A stretch of 64,000 bases of DNA from Anastatus disparis (taxonomy: Eukaryota > Arthropoda > Insecta > Hymenoptera > Eupelmidae), in assembly GCA_017163975.1 (NCBI GenBank), contig JAFFSR010000316.1, positions 3,384,001 through 3,448,000 on the forward strand, in the 5' to 3' direction. Shown one piece after another: positions 33,521 through 44,829 of this stretch (positions are counted from its first letter, which is position 1; each line of letters begins with the position of its first letter). A program made the translations under genes and the position numbers. Under the pieces are notes generated by a model. That model worked only from the letters and a program-made list of their open reading frames with translations, was not told the origin of the DNA and made no database searches.

Positions 33521-35055
33521 GGAATGCACTTTTATTTTCAGATTAAAAAGTCACTCTAATTTTTATACGTACACTTAAAGTTATTATTTTTTATACAATT
33601 TGGAATGAAATAAGATAATTACAATATATATAAAACTAGCTGAAACCGGCTTTTTAAATGCAGGCTACACTAACTTGTTTATAAAGCCTTTGTTTAGTAT
33701 TCCGCAGACGTCGCGGGTGTGTGTCAGTTCTTTATTCTTACTCCCTCTCTTTCCATTTGGGTATATGTTTTAGAATTTTGGTCTTTTGAATGCGCATTTA
33801 AAAAGCTGATTCAGAACATAAATATAATGAGAGTCCGTAGCAGTAAACTGTAGTGCGCATTCAAAAGGCTAAATTCATATACTTATACCAATATACTTAT
33901 AAGTTTATTTGGAATTTCATTGAGAATATTCACTGTGATTTTCAGACGCACAATCACAATGTATATTTTGCGTGCCATTCCGAATGAAATATAAAGTAAA
34001 GTATTGAATGTAAGTATATTAATAAAATAGATTCTACTTCGATTTTTACTTAGAAATAAGTTTGTGTGTTCTCCCATGTTTATATTTATTCAGGCACGTA
34101 CGCAATATATATTAAATGTTTATCTAACCTAATTACACTGGTTGTAATTTAGAACACGGTAATTTAGAAGATATCGAAATGAATCCGACAGAAGAATAAT
34201 TTTTTTGTAATCAGGGAAGCCAGCAAATAAGGCACACTCTAACATAGACTGTATGTGATGTATGGCATGCCCTTAAGCAGACAGAAAAATTTTCTATTCT
34301 AAAGTTATGTTTAAGTAATATTGGGCTCAATATTTTCCTTGATGATTCCCGTTTATGAAGTTTTTTAAAAAATTCAAAATTAGCGGCCAAAAATTATAAA
34401 ATAGTCATGAGTTAGAGTCACCATGTTTTCGAGAAACAAAATTCACCTACTATTTATTGGTTTCGGACTAGAATTGCAAATGATTGTCATTTATGGAGTT
34501 CATGAGTTAGGTTGTTGTAATCTAACATAGTAAATATGAGATAGTAACTAAAATCTGAAAATTTTTTTAATGAAAAAATTACTCAGTTGACGCCAAATTT
34601 TGTTTGTCGGAGTTTCGAGGTCGCTGATCATGAATCCAATGTCCGTATCATCTCTTCAAGTTAAGGTTGCGATGATTTCAAAGTCAAAATGAGAAAGAAA
34701 TATTTTGTATCTAATGGAACCAAACTATTGGGAAAAATATAGTTCCTGATCAGGGCGTAATTTTTGTGCATTCTTGATTAAAAATCAGAATCTCCTCATT
34801 TACCTGTAAACCAAACAGCAGTTAAAATACTACTAGTCCCGCAATTTTTAATATTTCATGCTGAAATTTTTTTATATAGATTCTTAAGATGGTTTTGAAC
34901 AACATCACGCATGGATTATGTTCTAGGTGCTATGGGTCAAAAATTAAAAATGAAAAACGTAATTTTTTTATTGAAAAATAAGATTTCACCTGTACCTCTC
35001 CTTAAGTTATGCAATTATATTGTGAAGTTAAGAAAAAATTCATTAATAAATTTAT
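33521..35055. other. Noncoding spacer
   Basis: No gene is recognised. A 64-residue minus-strand frame at 33883-34077 has no motif. Just left of the outer transposon. Confidence 0.5.
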
Positions 35056-35257
35056 AGTAGGCTGATTCCATTCAGATTCAAGCAGGCCGTCACTGATCGA
35101 ATTTTTTTTTTCTTCTAAGTAATAAAAATACCTTCTATTATGTATATAAAGATAAAATTTACCTCGTAGAACGCTCAAAAAATTTTTTTTTATCTACTAC
35201 AGCAATTCTAGTGTTGGATGTAAAAACGAAAATTCAAAAATTGAAAATGAACCTCTA

Positions 35258-35658
35258 CACTGAAAGAAATTTCGTCTTTGGGTATCTCGATATTTAGAGT
35301 CTATTGATTTCATGAAAGAAACAACATTTCATAACTCTACATTTCGTATTATTTCAATTCGTACAAGCGTATAAATAAACTCTAAGAATCCTCGAATACA
35401 TGCAAAACGAAACTGAACTTGATCTTACTCGAAATTCGTAAATATGGAATTCGATGAGTCCTCGCAATAGCGCAAGCGCACGGCCGAGCTAACTTAACTC
35501 GGCTCTCGGCGTCTGAGACCCCGAGAGCCGAGATTCTCGATTTCTGCAATACCTTTGAATAAGAGACTCCGACGCTAGCGAATCAATTTAACACAATTAT
35601 TGAAAAGTCTTTATCCCTTAAGTCATCGACATCTCCAAAGGCAAAATTTTTTTCAGTG
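35258..35658. mobile_element. CACTG-ended MITE in outer left arm
   Basis: It begins CACTGAAAGAAATTTCGTCT, ends TTTTTTTCAGTG, and is flanked by TA on both sides (35256-35257 and 35659-35660). The undisturbed site in the right arm (about 54815-54830) has a single TA, proving a 401-bp insertion with a 2-bp duplication. It holds a GC-rich inner hairpin (CCGAGAGCCGAG and complement). CACTA/EnSpm-like ends. Confidence 0.9.
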
Positions 35659-36316
35659 TACTTTTAAATGACTATAGCTCCGTCAATTTTTAATCTTTTT
35701 AGGCGTTCTTTTAACGAAAGTGTGCGGAATTTTGTCTAGTTTTAAATGCAATCTCGATTTTTGTAATATAATTTGATCTCACTGAGTTATTTACGAAAAA
35801 CCGAAAAAAGCGATTTTTTCCAAACACAATTTTCTCAAAAACTATACTTTTTTTTTTAAATTTTTATATGATTTTATTCATAAAAAATACTAACTTTAAG
35901 CGTAGGTGAGAATATGCGATTTTGCCTTATTTTTTCGATTTTAAAACATTGATACCATGGCGCATCGTACTATTTTTCCAACTTTACGTGTTCTTACAGC
36001 TATTTTTATGCTCTTATTTATTAATATATCACAAATATCAACAATAATCTTTAAAATGAACCCCGGATCGAATATTTTGATCAATTAGAACCAAAGTTAT
36101 GACGATTTCAAGTTTTAAAAAAAATGCTGAAACTTTACATAAATATATTTACTTTGAATTTTGAATTTTGAATTTTGAAAAGGTGAATTTTTTAAATACT
36201 AAAATATATTATTTGGTCATTTTCAATGAACAAATAATATGCGATACAATTAAGAAAGAACACTAATGAATTGAGAACTAATGTGAATAAAAAAATCCGA
36301 ATTTGAATAAAACCTT

Positions 36317-36699
36317 TTAATTTACTTCTTGCCACTCATGTCTTGAAGTTTTGGCAGTGTAGATTTGGTTTCGTTCACTTTTCCAACAGTGAATCTTTTG
36401 AATACCTTTAATTTCTTTTGCATTTCCTAACCATTCCATTTTTTTTGTCAGTCGAAAAACTTCTAACTCATCCTTGCGGATAACAAGAATGTTAATCGAC
36501 GGAGTATATTTTGATACGTGAGTGACGAAATTTTCAGCGTTTCTAATAAAATCTGCACTCTTCTTAGACAGATTATGCGTGGTAGCATAATGTTTAACTA
36601 AACCACCAATACCGTCACAAGCGCCTTTACCATGACCTGTTGCAGAAAAAAGCCATTTTCCGTTTACTTTTGAAGTTGAGTTTTGAAGTTCATAGAATT
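36317..36699 (-). pseudogene. Outer-element transposase, C-terminal part
   Basis: Reading on the minus strand from the Polinton target duplication, the frame gives FYELQNSTSKVNGKWLF, ATGHGKGACDGIGGLVKHYA and a stop near 36317. The HGKGACDGIGG segment is shared by a family of transposase-like proteins seen in arthropods and other animals. The frame joins the part at 51802 in phase once the Polinton and one GATATA are removed. Confidence 0.75.
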
Positions 36700-36705
36700 G
36701 ATATA

Positions 36706-37566
36706 AGTAGAAAGGGGGCGAGAACTCCAGACAGTTGTGACGTCACAGAGGCCCGCCATACTCGCCCCCGGGGGCGAGAATGCCGGTTCTGGGGTACGCG
36801 TATGCCGATTCGGTCTGCTGAGCGCCTTATCGCTCGGCCTTATCTCGCTTCTCGATAATCGGGAATTTCGTGGAAAATAAAAATAAATAATAAATGTTAA
36901 ATAATAAATAATAAATGTTAATAATAAATAATAAATGTTAATAATAATAAATGAAAAAATAAATGAAAAAATGAAAAAATAAATGAAAAAATGAAAAATG
37001 TTAAAATCAGTAGATTATTGAAAAAAAATTATTGAAAAGAATTATTGAAAAAATTAGTGAAATTGAATTTTTTTAAGAGATACGGATTTTTTGAGAGTTT
37101 GTCACTTGGTATAATTTTAGAATATTTCAAGTTTTTAATATTATTGATATATTACCGATTTGTATATTTGTATATATTTACCGATTTTGTATATTTTCCT
37201 GCATTTACGAATTTAAAGAGTGATATTTTACAAGTGGAAAAAAGAGAAAAACCCTGAAAATCAACACTACATTGTACAAGTGATGTATATATGTATATAT
37301 ATGTATGTATATATATATATATATAAGCTTTACAACTGTGTGTGTCTGTGTAACCAGCTAGTATTAACGTATAAGCGTGTGTACAACAACGAGTGGAGAT
37401 GTACGAGTGGTGGGGGTAACAGCAGCGCCAGAAATAGAATGACCCCCGTTAGAGCGTACGCTACACTTGTGTGGGTGCATGCGTACTCTAAAACTTGGGA
37501 TGTTTATATTATGACCTATATTATGCTGCACGACCAGTGCATTCGCTCTCGACTACATTGCTTACC

Positions 37567-37612
<46 letters not shown>

Positions 37613-38355
37613 GTTTCTCCTTGTCGGTAAAGCCGAAGTACGTCGTACGGCGCCGAAGACTATGCCCTATAGAATACCCAATGACCGTCTTGCCCGGTAT
37701 CTCTGTCCTTTTATATCGACTTTAACATGCACCTTATGCTTAGATGGTGTATGCGTTACACCACTGTATGAAAATACTTTTCTCAACTGATTTTTAAAAA
37801 AAATATATAGTAATATACAATTCATTTTACATAATATTCCTCTTTTTAGACTATAGAAAATTTTAATAATGAATGCTAATAATAAATAAATATCGATGAT
37901 AATAAATTATTATTAAAAATTATATTTAAAAATTAGTAAAAATTGAAGAAAAATTTTAATTATAAGAATGAAATATTAACTTTAGAGAAAAAATGATGGA
38001 AGGGGTATAGAAATAAATAGAGATATATTTGTTTGATACATTTATTTTTATAAAATTATTACAACGACGATACAAGTATATAAGTTTCGGAGTAATACGA
38101 CTTTGCAAGTCTTATTTTTATTTACATATATATTTAAAGTCAAAAATATTGGAAGTTATTCACATACTCATACGTACACACGCACACACAGGCATACACA
38201 TTACATAATATTTTTTGCTTTAGACACTTGATTGCACTGGGCACATATAATTTCTTTTTTATTTGTTTGTTTCTTTTTTACATTCATAATTCGGTTAAAT
38301 AATATAAGGCTTAATCTATCATTATCCTTTGTATCGGTTGAAAATAACGTACAAA
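36706..38355. repeat. Polinton left TIR
   Basis: About 1,650 bp, the inverted partner of 50154-51795. Near the end it carries TGACGTCA (36738-36745) and the 18-bp palindrome CTCGCCCCCGGGGGCGAG (36761-36778). Further in are (TAAA)n/(TGTTAA)n-like tracts and a (CT)n run at 37571-37610. The innermost 160 bp contain a partial mirror copy of the protease gene's 3' end (38201-38355, minus strand). Confidence 0.95.
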
Positions 38356-38801
38356 TATTATATCGCTTCTCAATAAACAGATGACAAAATTTATAAAAAA
38401 GGAAATAAATAGAAATAAAAAGCAATAATAGTTAATAATAAATTATGCATTTTGAAATTAAAAAATTTTATTTTAAGAAATAATAAATTTTTAGGAAATT
38501 GCTAAGGTCATAAAAATAAAAGAGTTTGGAAAGTGAATTTTTTATTAAAAATATATTTTACATTAGTTAAGATTCAAATAAAAATTGGTTAGATTGTTTC
38601 TCTATAAGTTCATCATAAAATAGTTTGGAGTGAAGCACAACTAATTCTAAATAAACAATATCAAAATAAAATTCGAGAAAAACTTTGTGTATCGAAGCAT
38701 TGAATTTATCTCTTACAATCTTATGAATTTTAAACATATTGTTGTGTAATATCTTTTTCACAACGAGATCGCTGTTTTCCTTTCGTAAATCGGTATCATT
38801 A

Positions 38802-39561
38802 CACGGAAAAAAGTTTTCACCGGTAAAACTAATGCTAAATTCGATTAGATGTTTAAATTCCAATGCTAGTGTGTTCTAAAGTAATGAATGGCATTAGTTT
38901 TTTTCGCTCTATTGACAGCACAAATAAAATTCATACCAGTGTAGTATTTTTTAGTGCTATAAATATTTATTTTCGATAACTGACGCGTGAATTTACAGTG
39001 CCACCTTTGGCACGGTTTTTTCGGGTGCCAAGCACGTTAAATGACGGCGCTGGTGTATGTTTGTGTATACGAATTTTCGATTGTAGCAGTGTGCACGATT
39101 GTGAAGTTTTACACAAAAGTTTTTCTATTTATTGCATAGGAAATAAGGGCCAAATGGATAATTTTATACAAAAAATATTAAATGAGTGGAATCTCACTGA
39201 ATTAACAAATCTTTTCAAGTGTAAGTATAAATTACCTTAAATAAATGATACTTTATTTTCGTTGATATATTTACATAAAAAGTTTCTAACCTAAAAATAT
39301 TAGGCTACTGGAATTTGTTATGGAAAAAACCGTGCTAGTCGTTAGAGTTTCTCTGCTGATGCGCAGAACTTAAATTTTGATGTTGGCACTGGAAAAAACC
39401 GTGCTAGTCATTGAAAATCAATGTGCTGGACCTTAGAAGGTAAAATAGTAAAACTAGCATTGATTAAAATGATACTGTCATGGTTTTTTTCATTATAAAA
39501 CACGCAATTTTAACCTTCTATAATCTAGCACTAGTTTTTAAGGTGAAAACTTTTTTCCGTG
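38802..39561. mobile_element. CACGG-ended MITE carrying a possible exon
   Basis: Ends CACGGAAAAAAGTTTTCACC and its complement, with TA flanks at 38800-38801 and 39562-39563. It is about 760 bp. It contains direct repeats (GGAAAAAACCGTGCTAGTC near 39323 and 39391) and a possible captured exon at 39154-39220. It is inserted in the minus-strand Polinton gene without disturbing frame apart from the insertion itself. Confidence 0.87.
39154..39220 (+). other. Possible captured first exon inside MITE
   Basis: ATG at 39154 opens MDNFIQKILNEWNLTELT and continues to a perfect donor GTAAGT at 39221. The helix-like opening resembles the start of SAM-domain proteins, which is an impression only. No further exon is seen before the MITE end. 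It could be a gene fragment carried by the element or chance. Confidence 0.35.
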
Positions 39562-40249
39562 TAACTAAAACTGTTAATTCTTGAAGTATATAGTCCTTAC
39601 AGTCATTAACTTGTAGCACAATACGCTGATTACGTCGAAATCTATCATCGATGCACATAGCTGCGTTTTTAAAACCGTAAAATGTGTTTTTTTGCATAAT
39701 CATGGCAGGCGAATAATTTTTTCTTTTCTCACAGTTGTTTTGTGCGTCATTCTTACACTTACTTTGTTTATGAAAAATAATTGCTTTTGTAGCGAAAGAT
39801 GATGAGAATGTCACATCTATATCTTCAAGTTCAATTTTTGTTGGAGTGTTGTTATGTTTAATGTCTTTTCGTTTGAAATACGAACAAATGTATCGAAAAC
39901 AATTTTGTAGTCGGCACCAATTTGATGAATCCAAAATCAAACCGTTTAAATTTTCATTATTTGTTAGTTGTATCATCGATAAAAAGGTTTTATTCTCTTG
40001 ATTATATTTTAATCCGACTATTGCTCTTTCACTGCCTGTGTTATTGAGCGGATAAGTGGTTGCAAGTAAATTAGCGTTTGAATATGTTTTAGACTTATCA
40101 GTATAAGTTTCGGTCATTGTAATTTTTTTCGATGGTTTATTATTTTCAGTTTCCAGAGAACTCGTAAAATCTATTTTTCTTTTCACCATAGCTTGAGCCA
40201 TTTTAGACGACGCAACCACTATATTTTCACTTGAAAATTGCTTCACACG

Positions 40250-41549
40250 CGTGTATGTTAGACCGCAAACCCCGAAATTGAAAAAGCCGTAATTTTCACA
40301 ATTATACTATTCTACACTCGTCAAAAGTATCGAATTACGATAAGACGTTTGTTCGAGTAATCACGTTGTGTCACTGTTGAAGCATCAGAAAACTGTGTGA
40401 CTGAACCCTATAGGGTATACGCATATATCGAGATGTGGTGTGAAAGCAATAGAATGTTTTCGATAATCTTTTATATAGTTTATGTATATTTTTATCTCGC
40501 GTACGAGTAGATGGAAAATATTTCAAGTCAGTAAAAACACCGACAAAGAGCATTGAATATATTATGGGATTAAAAGTCGATATATAATATATATCTCTAT
40601 AAGCTTTGCAGAGGATGGACATCGCGTGGCGCTCAAAATGCTACCGCCTCGCGATCAGAATGGTTGCAATTTTGATGAGGCACATCCCTCGCGCGCACTC
40701 GCTGTTATAGTAACCTTCTATGTAGCTAAATTTTCTATTTTAAAATTCAAAGTATACATTTAAAAAAATGAAAGATTAAATTTTGAGTTTTAAAAATCAA
40801 AAGATTAGAGAAAAATTTTTAGTTTAAGAACTAAAATAAGATTATATTTGTTAAAATATAATCCAAAGTGAAAATGATTTTTCAATATTTACGAGAGTAT
40901 AAATTTTCTATTTTATAAATTAATAAAAGTTCAAAGAAAAGTTTTTAATTTTAAAAATAAAAAGTGTAAAGAAATATTTTCTATTTTAAAATTTACAAAA
41001 GAAAAATTTTAAGAAAAAAGTATGACAAAGGGTGGGTGTATTGAAATAAAGAAGTGTTTGGTTTGTTAAAAATAAGAGAATACCAGAAAGTTGTTACATG
41101 TTTTATCAAGAGTTAAAAATTAAAAGCTTATAGAAAACTGATCAAAATTCGATACATATGTTTTTTTAACCGGTCAAATACAACTGTCAGCATGCTAGTC
41201 CTTGATCTTTTATGAGAACTTGTAATGATATTAAAAAGAGGTATATTAAGGGTTTTCAATGACACATTTTTTTTTACTTAAGTATATTCCCAAAGTTCTT
41301 TTAGAGGAAATATACACGCCAATTAGTTTTTCGCCTCTACAAAGTAAAGTTCGCTCCTACAGCTATTTAAAAACCACGCATTTTTAACTGATCCAGTGTT
41401 TGTTCGTGCAGTTTTGAATTATTTTTAACAGTGTGAAATTAAATATTTTTCTTTTCGATAAATAATTTTATCGAAACTCAATAGCCAAGCTGTGTTAAAA
41501 ATATTAAAAGATTATTTTCGTTTTTATTTTGAAAAGAAATTTTTAAAAA
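40250..41549. promoter_or_regulatory. Divergent intergenic region of Polinton
   Basis: Lies between the minus-strand gene (ends at 40201) and the first plus-strand gene. No gene is seen. The right half is AT-rich. A GC-richer patch at about 40615-40700 holds CATCGCGTGGCGCTC and CCGCCTCGCGATC, partly self-complementary. A bidirectional promoter is inferred from gene orientation only. Confidence 0.4.
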
Positions 41550-41928
41550 ATGACAGCAACACTAGTGCTAGCGGCCTTAATCAGCGTGATAGAAGGCGTG
41601 AATAAGATTTTTTGGGAAGACGGTGAAAGAGGTATGGGACATTCATCATACTGTATGTCAATTAATAGCTTCTGGTGAGGGTAACGAGCGAATATTTTGT
41701 TATGCTCACGAACGTCTACATTTAGTTGAAAGGATATCACAGGATATAGGTATAAGTTTTACCATGTCTCTCGGATGTAGTGACAGTACATGCAACGAAA
41801 AATTCAAACAAAGCTTTTGTGGAACGGAGTGGGAGCCGATTAATAAAAAAGCGACTGTAGTGGAGACGCAACTTCAGTCAAGAATAAATAATTATCTCGA
41901 CTTGCCAATTGTAGCTTACACCCCGTAA
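41550..41928 (+). pseudogene. Small Polinton protein, unknown, frame-broken
   Basis: ATG at 41550 opens a hydrophobic start (MTATLVLAALISVIEG) like a membrane anchor or signal, then stops at 41676. A second frame open from 41623 to 41928 continues with four spaced Cys (CYAHERLHLVERI, GCSDSTCNEKFKQSFCGTEW) and ends LDLPIVAYTP. The two overlap in different frames, so a single-base shift in the region about 41600-41675 would explain the break. It is the first plus-strand gene of the Polinton. Function unknown. Confidence 0.5.
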
Positions 41929-41940
41929 CTACAAAGTTAA

Positions 41941-42480
41941 GTTCAGTTACAATGAGTTGAATTCACCCGATGTAGCCTGACGAAGTGAAGATCGTTTAGA
42001 GTTTGATACTGTCAAAAGACTATTATTAAAAAATGAGAGATCCAAATTGTTATGGATTTCTAATCGATAAAGACTCATTTGTATAAGCTAATATTAAAAC
42101 TAAAAAATTGTAAACGATAAGTTTCAAGTATAATCGATATTAAAGTTTTGTGTGTAATATTTATTTTATAATTTCATATTCGTATTAGTGTGTGTAAAAA
42201 TTGTATTCTGCGCGCATTGAAATTTATATGATTGTAATAATTTTATAAAAATAAATGTAACATTAGTTATTCGATAAATAAAGTTTTTGTGTGTATCATT
42301 TAGTTTATAATTTCATATTTGTATTAGTGTGTAAAACCGTATTCTGTGTAGTTTTAAAACTGCTATAATTTTAATAATTTTTATCAAAAAATAAATGTAT
42401 CAAACCACAACACATTTTTTATTTTTTCGGCTACTTATTTTGACAACTCGTGAACTATAAATTTTAACTTATCTCCCGCA
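41941..42480. repeat. About 140-bp tandem duplication with AATAAA signals
   Basis: Two units (about 42146-42280 and 42286-42410) share TATAATTTCATATT(C/T)GTATTAGTGTG and a downstream AATAAATGTA. The phrase TAATAATTTTATAAAAATAA also occurs in the TIR next to the protease (about 50450). It looks like duplicated 3'-end sequence with polyadenylation signals. Confidence 0.6.
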
Positions 42481-42860
42481 GCTAGTAGGGTGGTAAACTA
42501 CAAGTTATAAACTAGAGCTGTTAGTAACGCAATTTGAGCCGTAAAGAGACAACGCTGGAGTCCTAAGCGTATCGAATAGCTTCAAACAGCGCTGGTCGTG
42601 TGCCGTCGCTCGTACAGCTAGTAGACGCACGCGCGCTCGTAAGCCTTATCGTATCTAGCTTGCTGTTTGAGCCACCCGCTTACTCGGCTGATACGCGCGC
42701 GGTTATCAGCCTTACGAACCCGCGACTAGCTTTCTTATTTCGCCGCTAGCAGTTTGAGCGTGGCGCCGCGCGGGGCAGACACACTATAAGGCTTACAGAG
42801 ACGCTGATTGATTATTATAATTGTATATATTATTTTATTAAAATATTTATCAGTAGCAAC
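42481..42860. promoter_or_regulatory. GC-rich region upstream of packaging ATPase
   Basis: About 300 bases much richer in G/C than the rest of the Polinton, with many GCTAGC/CGCGCG words (GACGCACGCGCGCTCG, GGCGCCGCGCGGGGC). No reading frame is recognised. The position directly before the ATPase start suggests promoter or packaging/replication signal, which is inference. Confidence 0.4.
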
Positions 42861-43534
42861 ATGAACACTTTGTGGCGTCATCCCTTTACTTGTTTGCTGG
42901 CAGGTCCTACTGGTAGCGGAAAAACAACTTTTTTAAAAAATTATTAAAATTTCGTGAAGAAATGATCGATGCTAGCATGGATCGAATTTTATTTTATTAC
43001 GCCGAGTGGCAAGACGGATATAAAAACGATGAATTTATTAAAGACGGAAACAAAATTGAATTTCGCGAGGGACTGCCTAAACCAGAAGATTACTCAAACG
43101 ATCCCCACTTGAAAAAACTTTTAATCATCGATGATTTGATGCGCGAATCGTCGAATCATATAGTTGTCGACTTATTTACCAAAGGCAGTCACCATAAAAA
43201 TATCAGCGTATTGTTTCTTACACAAAACATCTTTCACAAAGGTACTCATTCACGAGATATAAGTTTAAATTCTTCGTACATAATTTTATTTAAAAATCCG
43301 CGAGACCGTGCGCAGATTCAACATTTAGCAAGACAAATATACCCCGAAGATTCAAAATTTTTACAAGAAGCGTATCAGGATGCAACGGCTCAAGGTTTTG
43401 GATATTTAATGATTGATTGTAAGCAAGATACTTTAGATGAAGTTAGATTTCGAACAAGTATATTTCCGGACGATGAGTATCAATACGTTTACTTACCTAA
43501 ATATAGTCATAGCGCATACGCATTAAATCTTTGA
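42861..43534 (+). pseudogene. ATP: A32-type DNA-packaging ATPase (Polinton), one frameshift
   Basis: ATG at 42861. The first frame holds Walker A in LLAGPTGSGKTTF and then stops at about 42945. The frame from 42962 continues the protein: MDRILFYYAEWQDGY, Walker B in LLIIDDLM, SVLFLTQNIFHKGTHSRDIS, LNSSYIILFKNPRDRAQI and a conserved end. FtsK/HerA-superfamily ATPases of this type pump viral DNA into capsids. The break is a one-base change in an A-rich run near 42940, which could be a mutation or an assembly error. Length (about 224 codons) and motifs fit the family. Confidence 0.9.
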
Positions 43535-43582
43535 CAATAAAAGCTTTATCACACGTCGTAGCGATTCAGTTTAGATCGGACT

Positions 43583-43953
43583 ATGGAGAAAGACACTCCC
43601 CAAAGTAGTCGGCGAGATCGACGTTTGCCACGGAACTCTCCGTTTGAAAAAAAGTATGTTGCCCTCTTGCAGGCGCTAAGACATTCGGATAAAAATCAGC
43701 GTGTTGCATTGCTACGTTCAGCAGATAAAAAATTAATAAATCACATTTGTGAGTGCGCGTTAAATGTACTCAAAGGTACTGTCAATTTAAAAGAGTGTGA
43801 GAAAAATAAATTAAAAAACATAAAAATATTTTAAGAAAATTAGCTAAAAAAAGTAAAAATTCTTGGAAAGTAAAAAAACGTACCATAGTTCAAACGGGAG
43901 GGAGTTTTTACCGTTTTTATTACAACCTATACTGGATACATTGTTCTCGTTAA
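43583..43953 (+). pseudogene. Conserved small basic Polinton protein, frame-broken
   Basis: The first frame (MEKDTPQSSRRDRRLPRNSP, with YVALLQALRHSDKNQRVALL, HICECALNVLKG) stops at 43834. An overlapping frame continues with RKLAKKSKNSWKVKKR and IVQTGGSFYRF to 43953. A small protein with this pattern (CALNVLKG, then basic residues and a QxGG end) is common in animal Polintons. Its role is unknown; the charge suggests nucleic-acid binding. Confidence 0.7.
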
Positions 43954-43971
43954 TAATAAGAAAATAAAAAA

Positions 43972-44814
43972 ATGGAGAGAGCAAAGAAAATGATACTCTT
44001 ATCTAAAGAACAACTTGAACGAATACAGAGGAAAAATGAAAAAAATAACGATCGTAAAATTACTGATACTAGTGTAGGATCGACTGCATTGGAATCTACT
44101 CAAACGGTAGGTAATACGTTATCCCGATTAGATAATGAAATGAAAAAAATTCTGGATTCTACAACTTACGAAAACGAACAAGAAAAACTGAAAGATTACT
44201 TGAAAACGTTACAGAGATATCTATTTTTTGTCGACGACGAAAAACGAAAACTTTCGCTTTTAAAAACAAGTGAAGATGAGAAGCAGGCCTTGGACAGTTT
44301 TTCAATATTAGAAAGTGTCCCAAATTTATATAAAAAGAAAGCTGAATTATTATTAAACTATTTAAAATCCAGCAAAGATCGCATTACGTGGAACGAAAAA
44401 GGTCTTGTACATATAGATGGCGAAAAAATTCAACATTCGAATATCATCGATTTAATAAACGATGCTTTACGGAATAGAAAAAAAGTAAAAGCCGTGGGGA
44501 GAGAGCAGTTTGCAAAGATACTTCGTGATATCGACACACCGCGCGAATTTGTCGGTAACGATGAATTGTGGGAATTGAACAACGTTAAACAATCTTCGAA
44601 TAAGAAAATAAAATTTCAAAATAGTATAACATCTAATAAAGACAATAGCGAAGTTAATGATTCAACAAAATTACGTGATAAAAGTGATAATTTCTTTTCG
44701 TTTTTAGATAACACAGTTTTATCTGGAAAGAGTCCCAACAGTAGCTCTGAAAAAAGAAAAATAAACAGAAGTACATGTTTTCCTCAACACCAAAGTCGAA
44801 TAAAAAATGGTTAA
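43972..44814 (+). CDS. Conserved Polinton protein, unknown function
   Basis: An intact frame of 280 residues (MERAKKMILLSKEQLERIQR). A coiled-coil-prone N-terminus (LDNEMKKILDST, LKDYLKTLQRYLFF) is followed by VPNLYKKKAELLLNYLKS, ITWNEKGLVHIDGEKI, NIIDLINDALRNRKKVKAVG and FAKILRDIDTPREFVGNDEL, then a low-complexity tail. The core is shared by proteins annotated near Polinton genes in arthropods. It lies between the small basic gene and the integrase, on the same strand, with short spacers. No enzymatic motif is seen. Confidence 0.75.
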   Translation: MERAKKMILLSKEQLERIQRKNEKNNDRKITDTSVGSTALESTQTVGNTLSRLDNEMKKILDSTTYENEQEKLKDYLKTLQRYLFFVDDEKRKLSLLKTSEDEKQALDSFSILESVPNLYKKKAELLLNYLKSSKDRITWNEKGLVHIDGEKIQHSNIIDLINDALRNRKKVKAVGREQFAKILRDIDTPREFVGNDELWELNNVKQSSNKKIKFQNSITSNKDNSEVNDSTKLRDKSDNFFSFLDNTVLSGKSPNSSSEKRKINRSTCFPQHQSRIKNG

Positions 44815-44829
44815 CTAATTTAATTTAAA

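Larger units (their letters stand above)
38567..40201 (-). pseudogene. Minus-strand Polinton protein, unknown, split by MITE
   Basis: Starts at ATG 40201 (MAQAMVKRKIDFTSS). The first part has a Lys/Ser/Thr-rich head, then ERAIVGLKYNQENKTFLSMI, LNGLILDSSNWCRLQNCFRY, and a Cys/Lys-rich stretch. It is cut by a 760-bp MITE (38802-39561); the frame resumes with DTDLRKENSDLVVKKI and ends at 38567. Taking out the MITE and one TA restores one frame of about 290 codons. No domain is recognised. It is divergently transcribed from the plus-strand genes, so 40250-41549 probably holds promoters for both sides. Its place beside the TIR is where many Polintons carry accessory genes. Confidence 0.7.

Noticed and set aside
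37220..37725. 136- and 76-residue frames in the Polinton TIR (also at 50721-51196)
   Set aside because: They cross (TA)n and (CT)n tracts, duplicate with the TIR, and have no motif.
40250..41549. Missing PolB gene in the divergent region
   Set aside because: Only short frames without polymerase motifs; the interval is too short for a full PolB.
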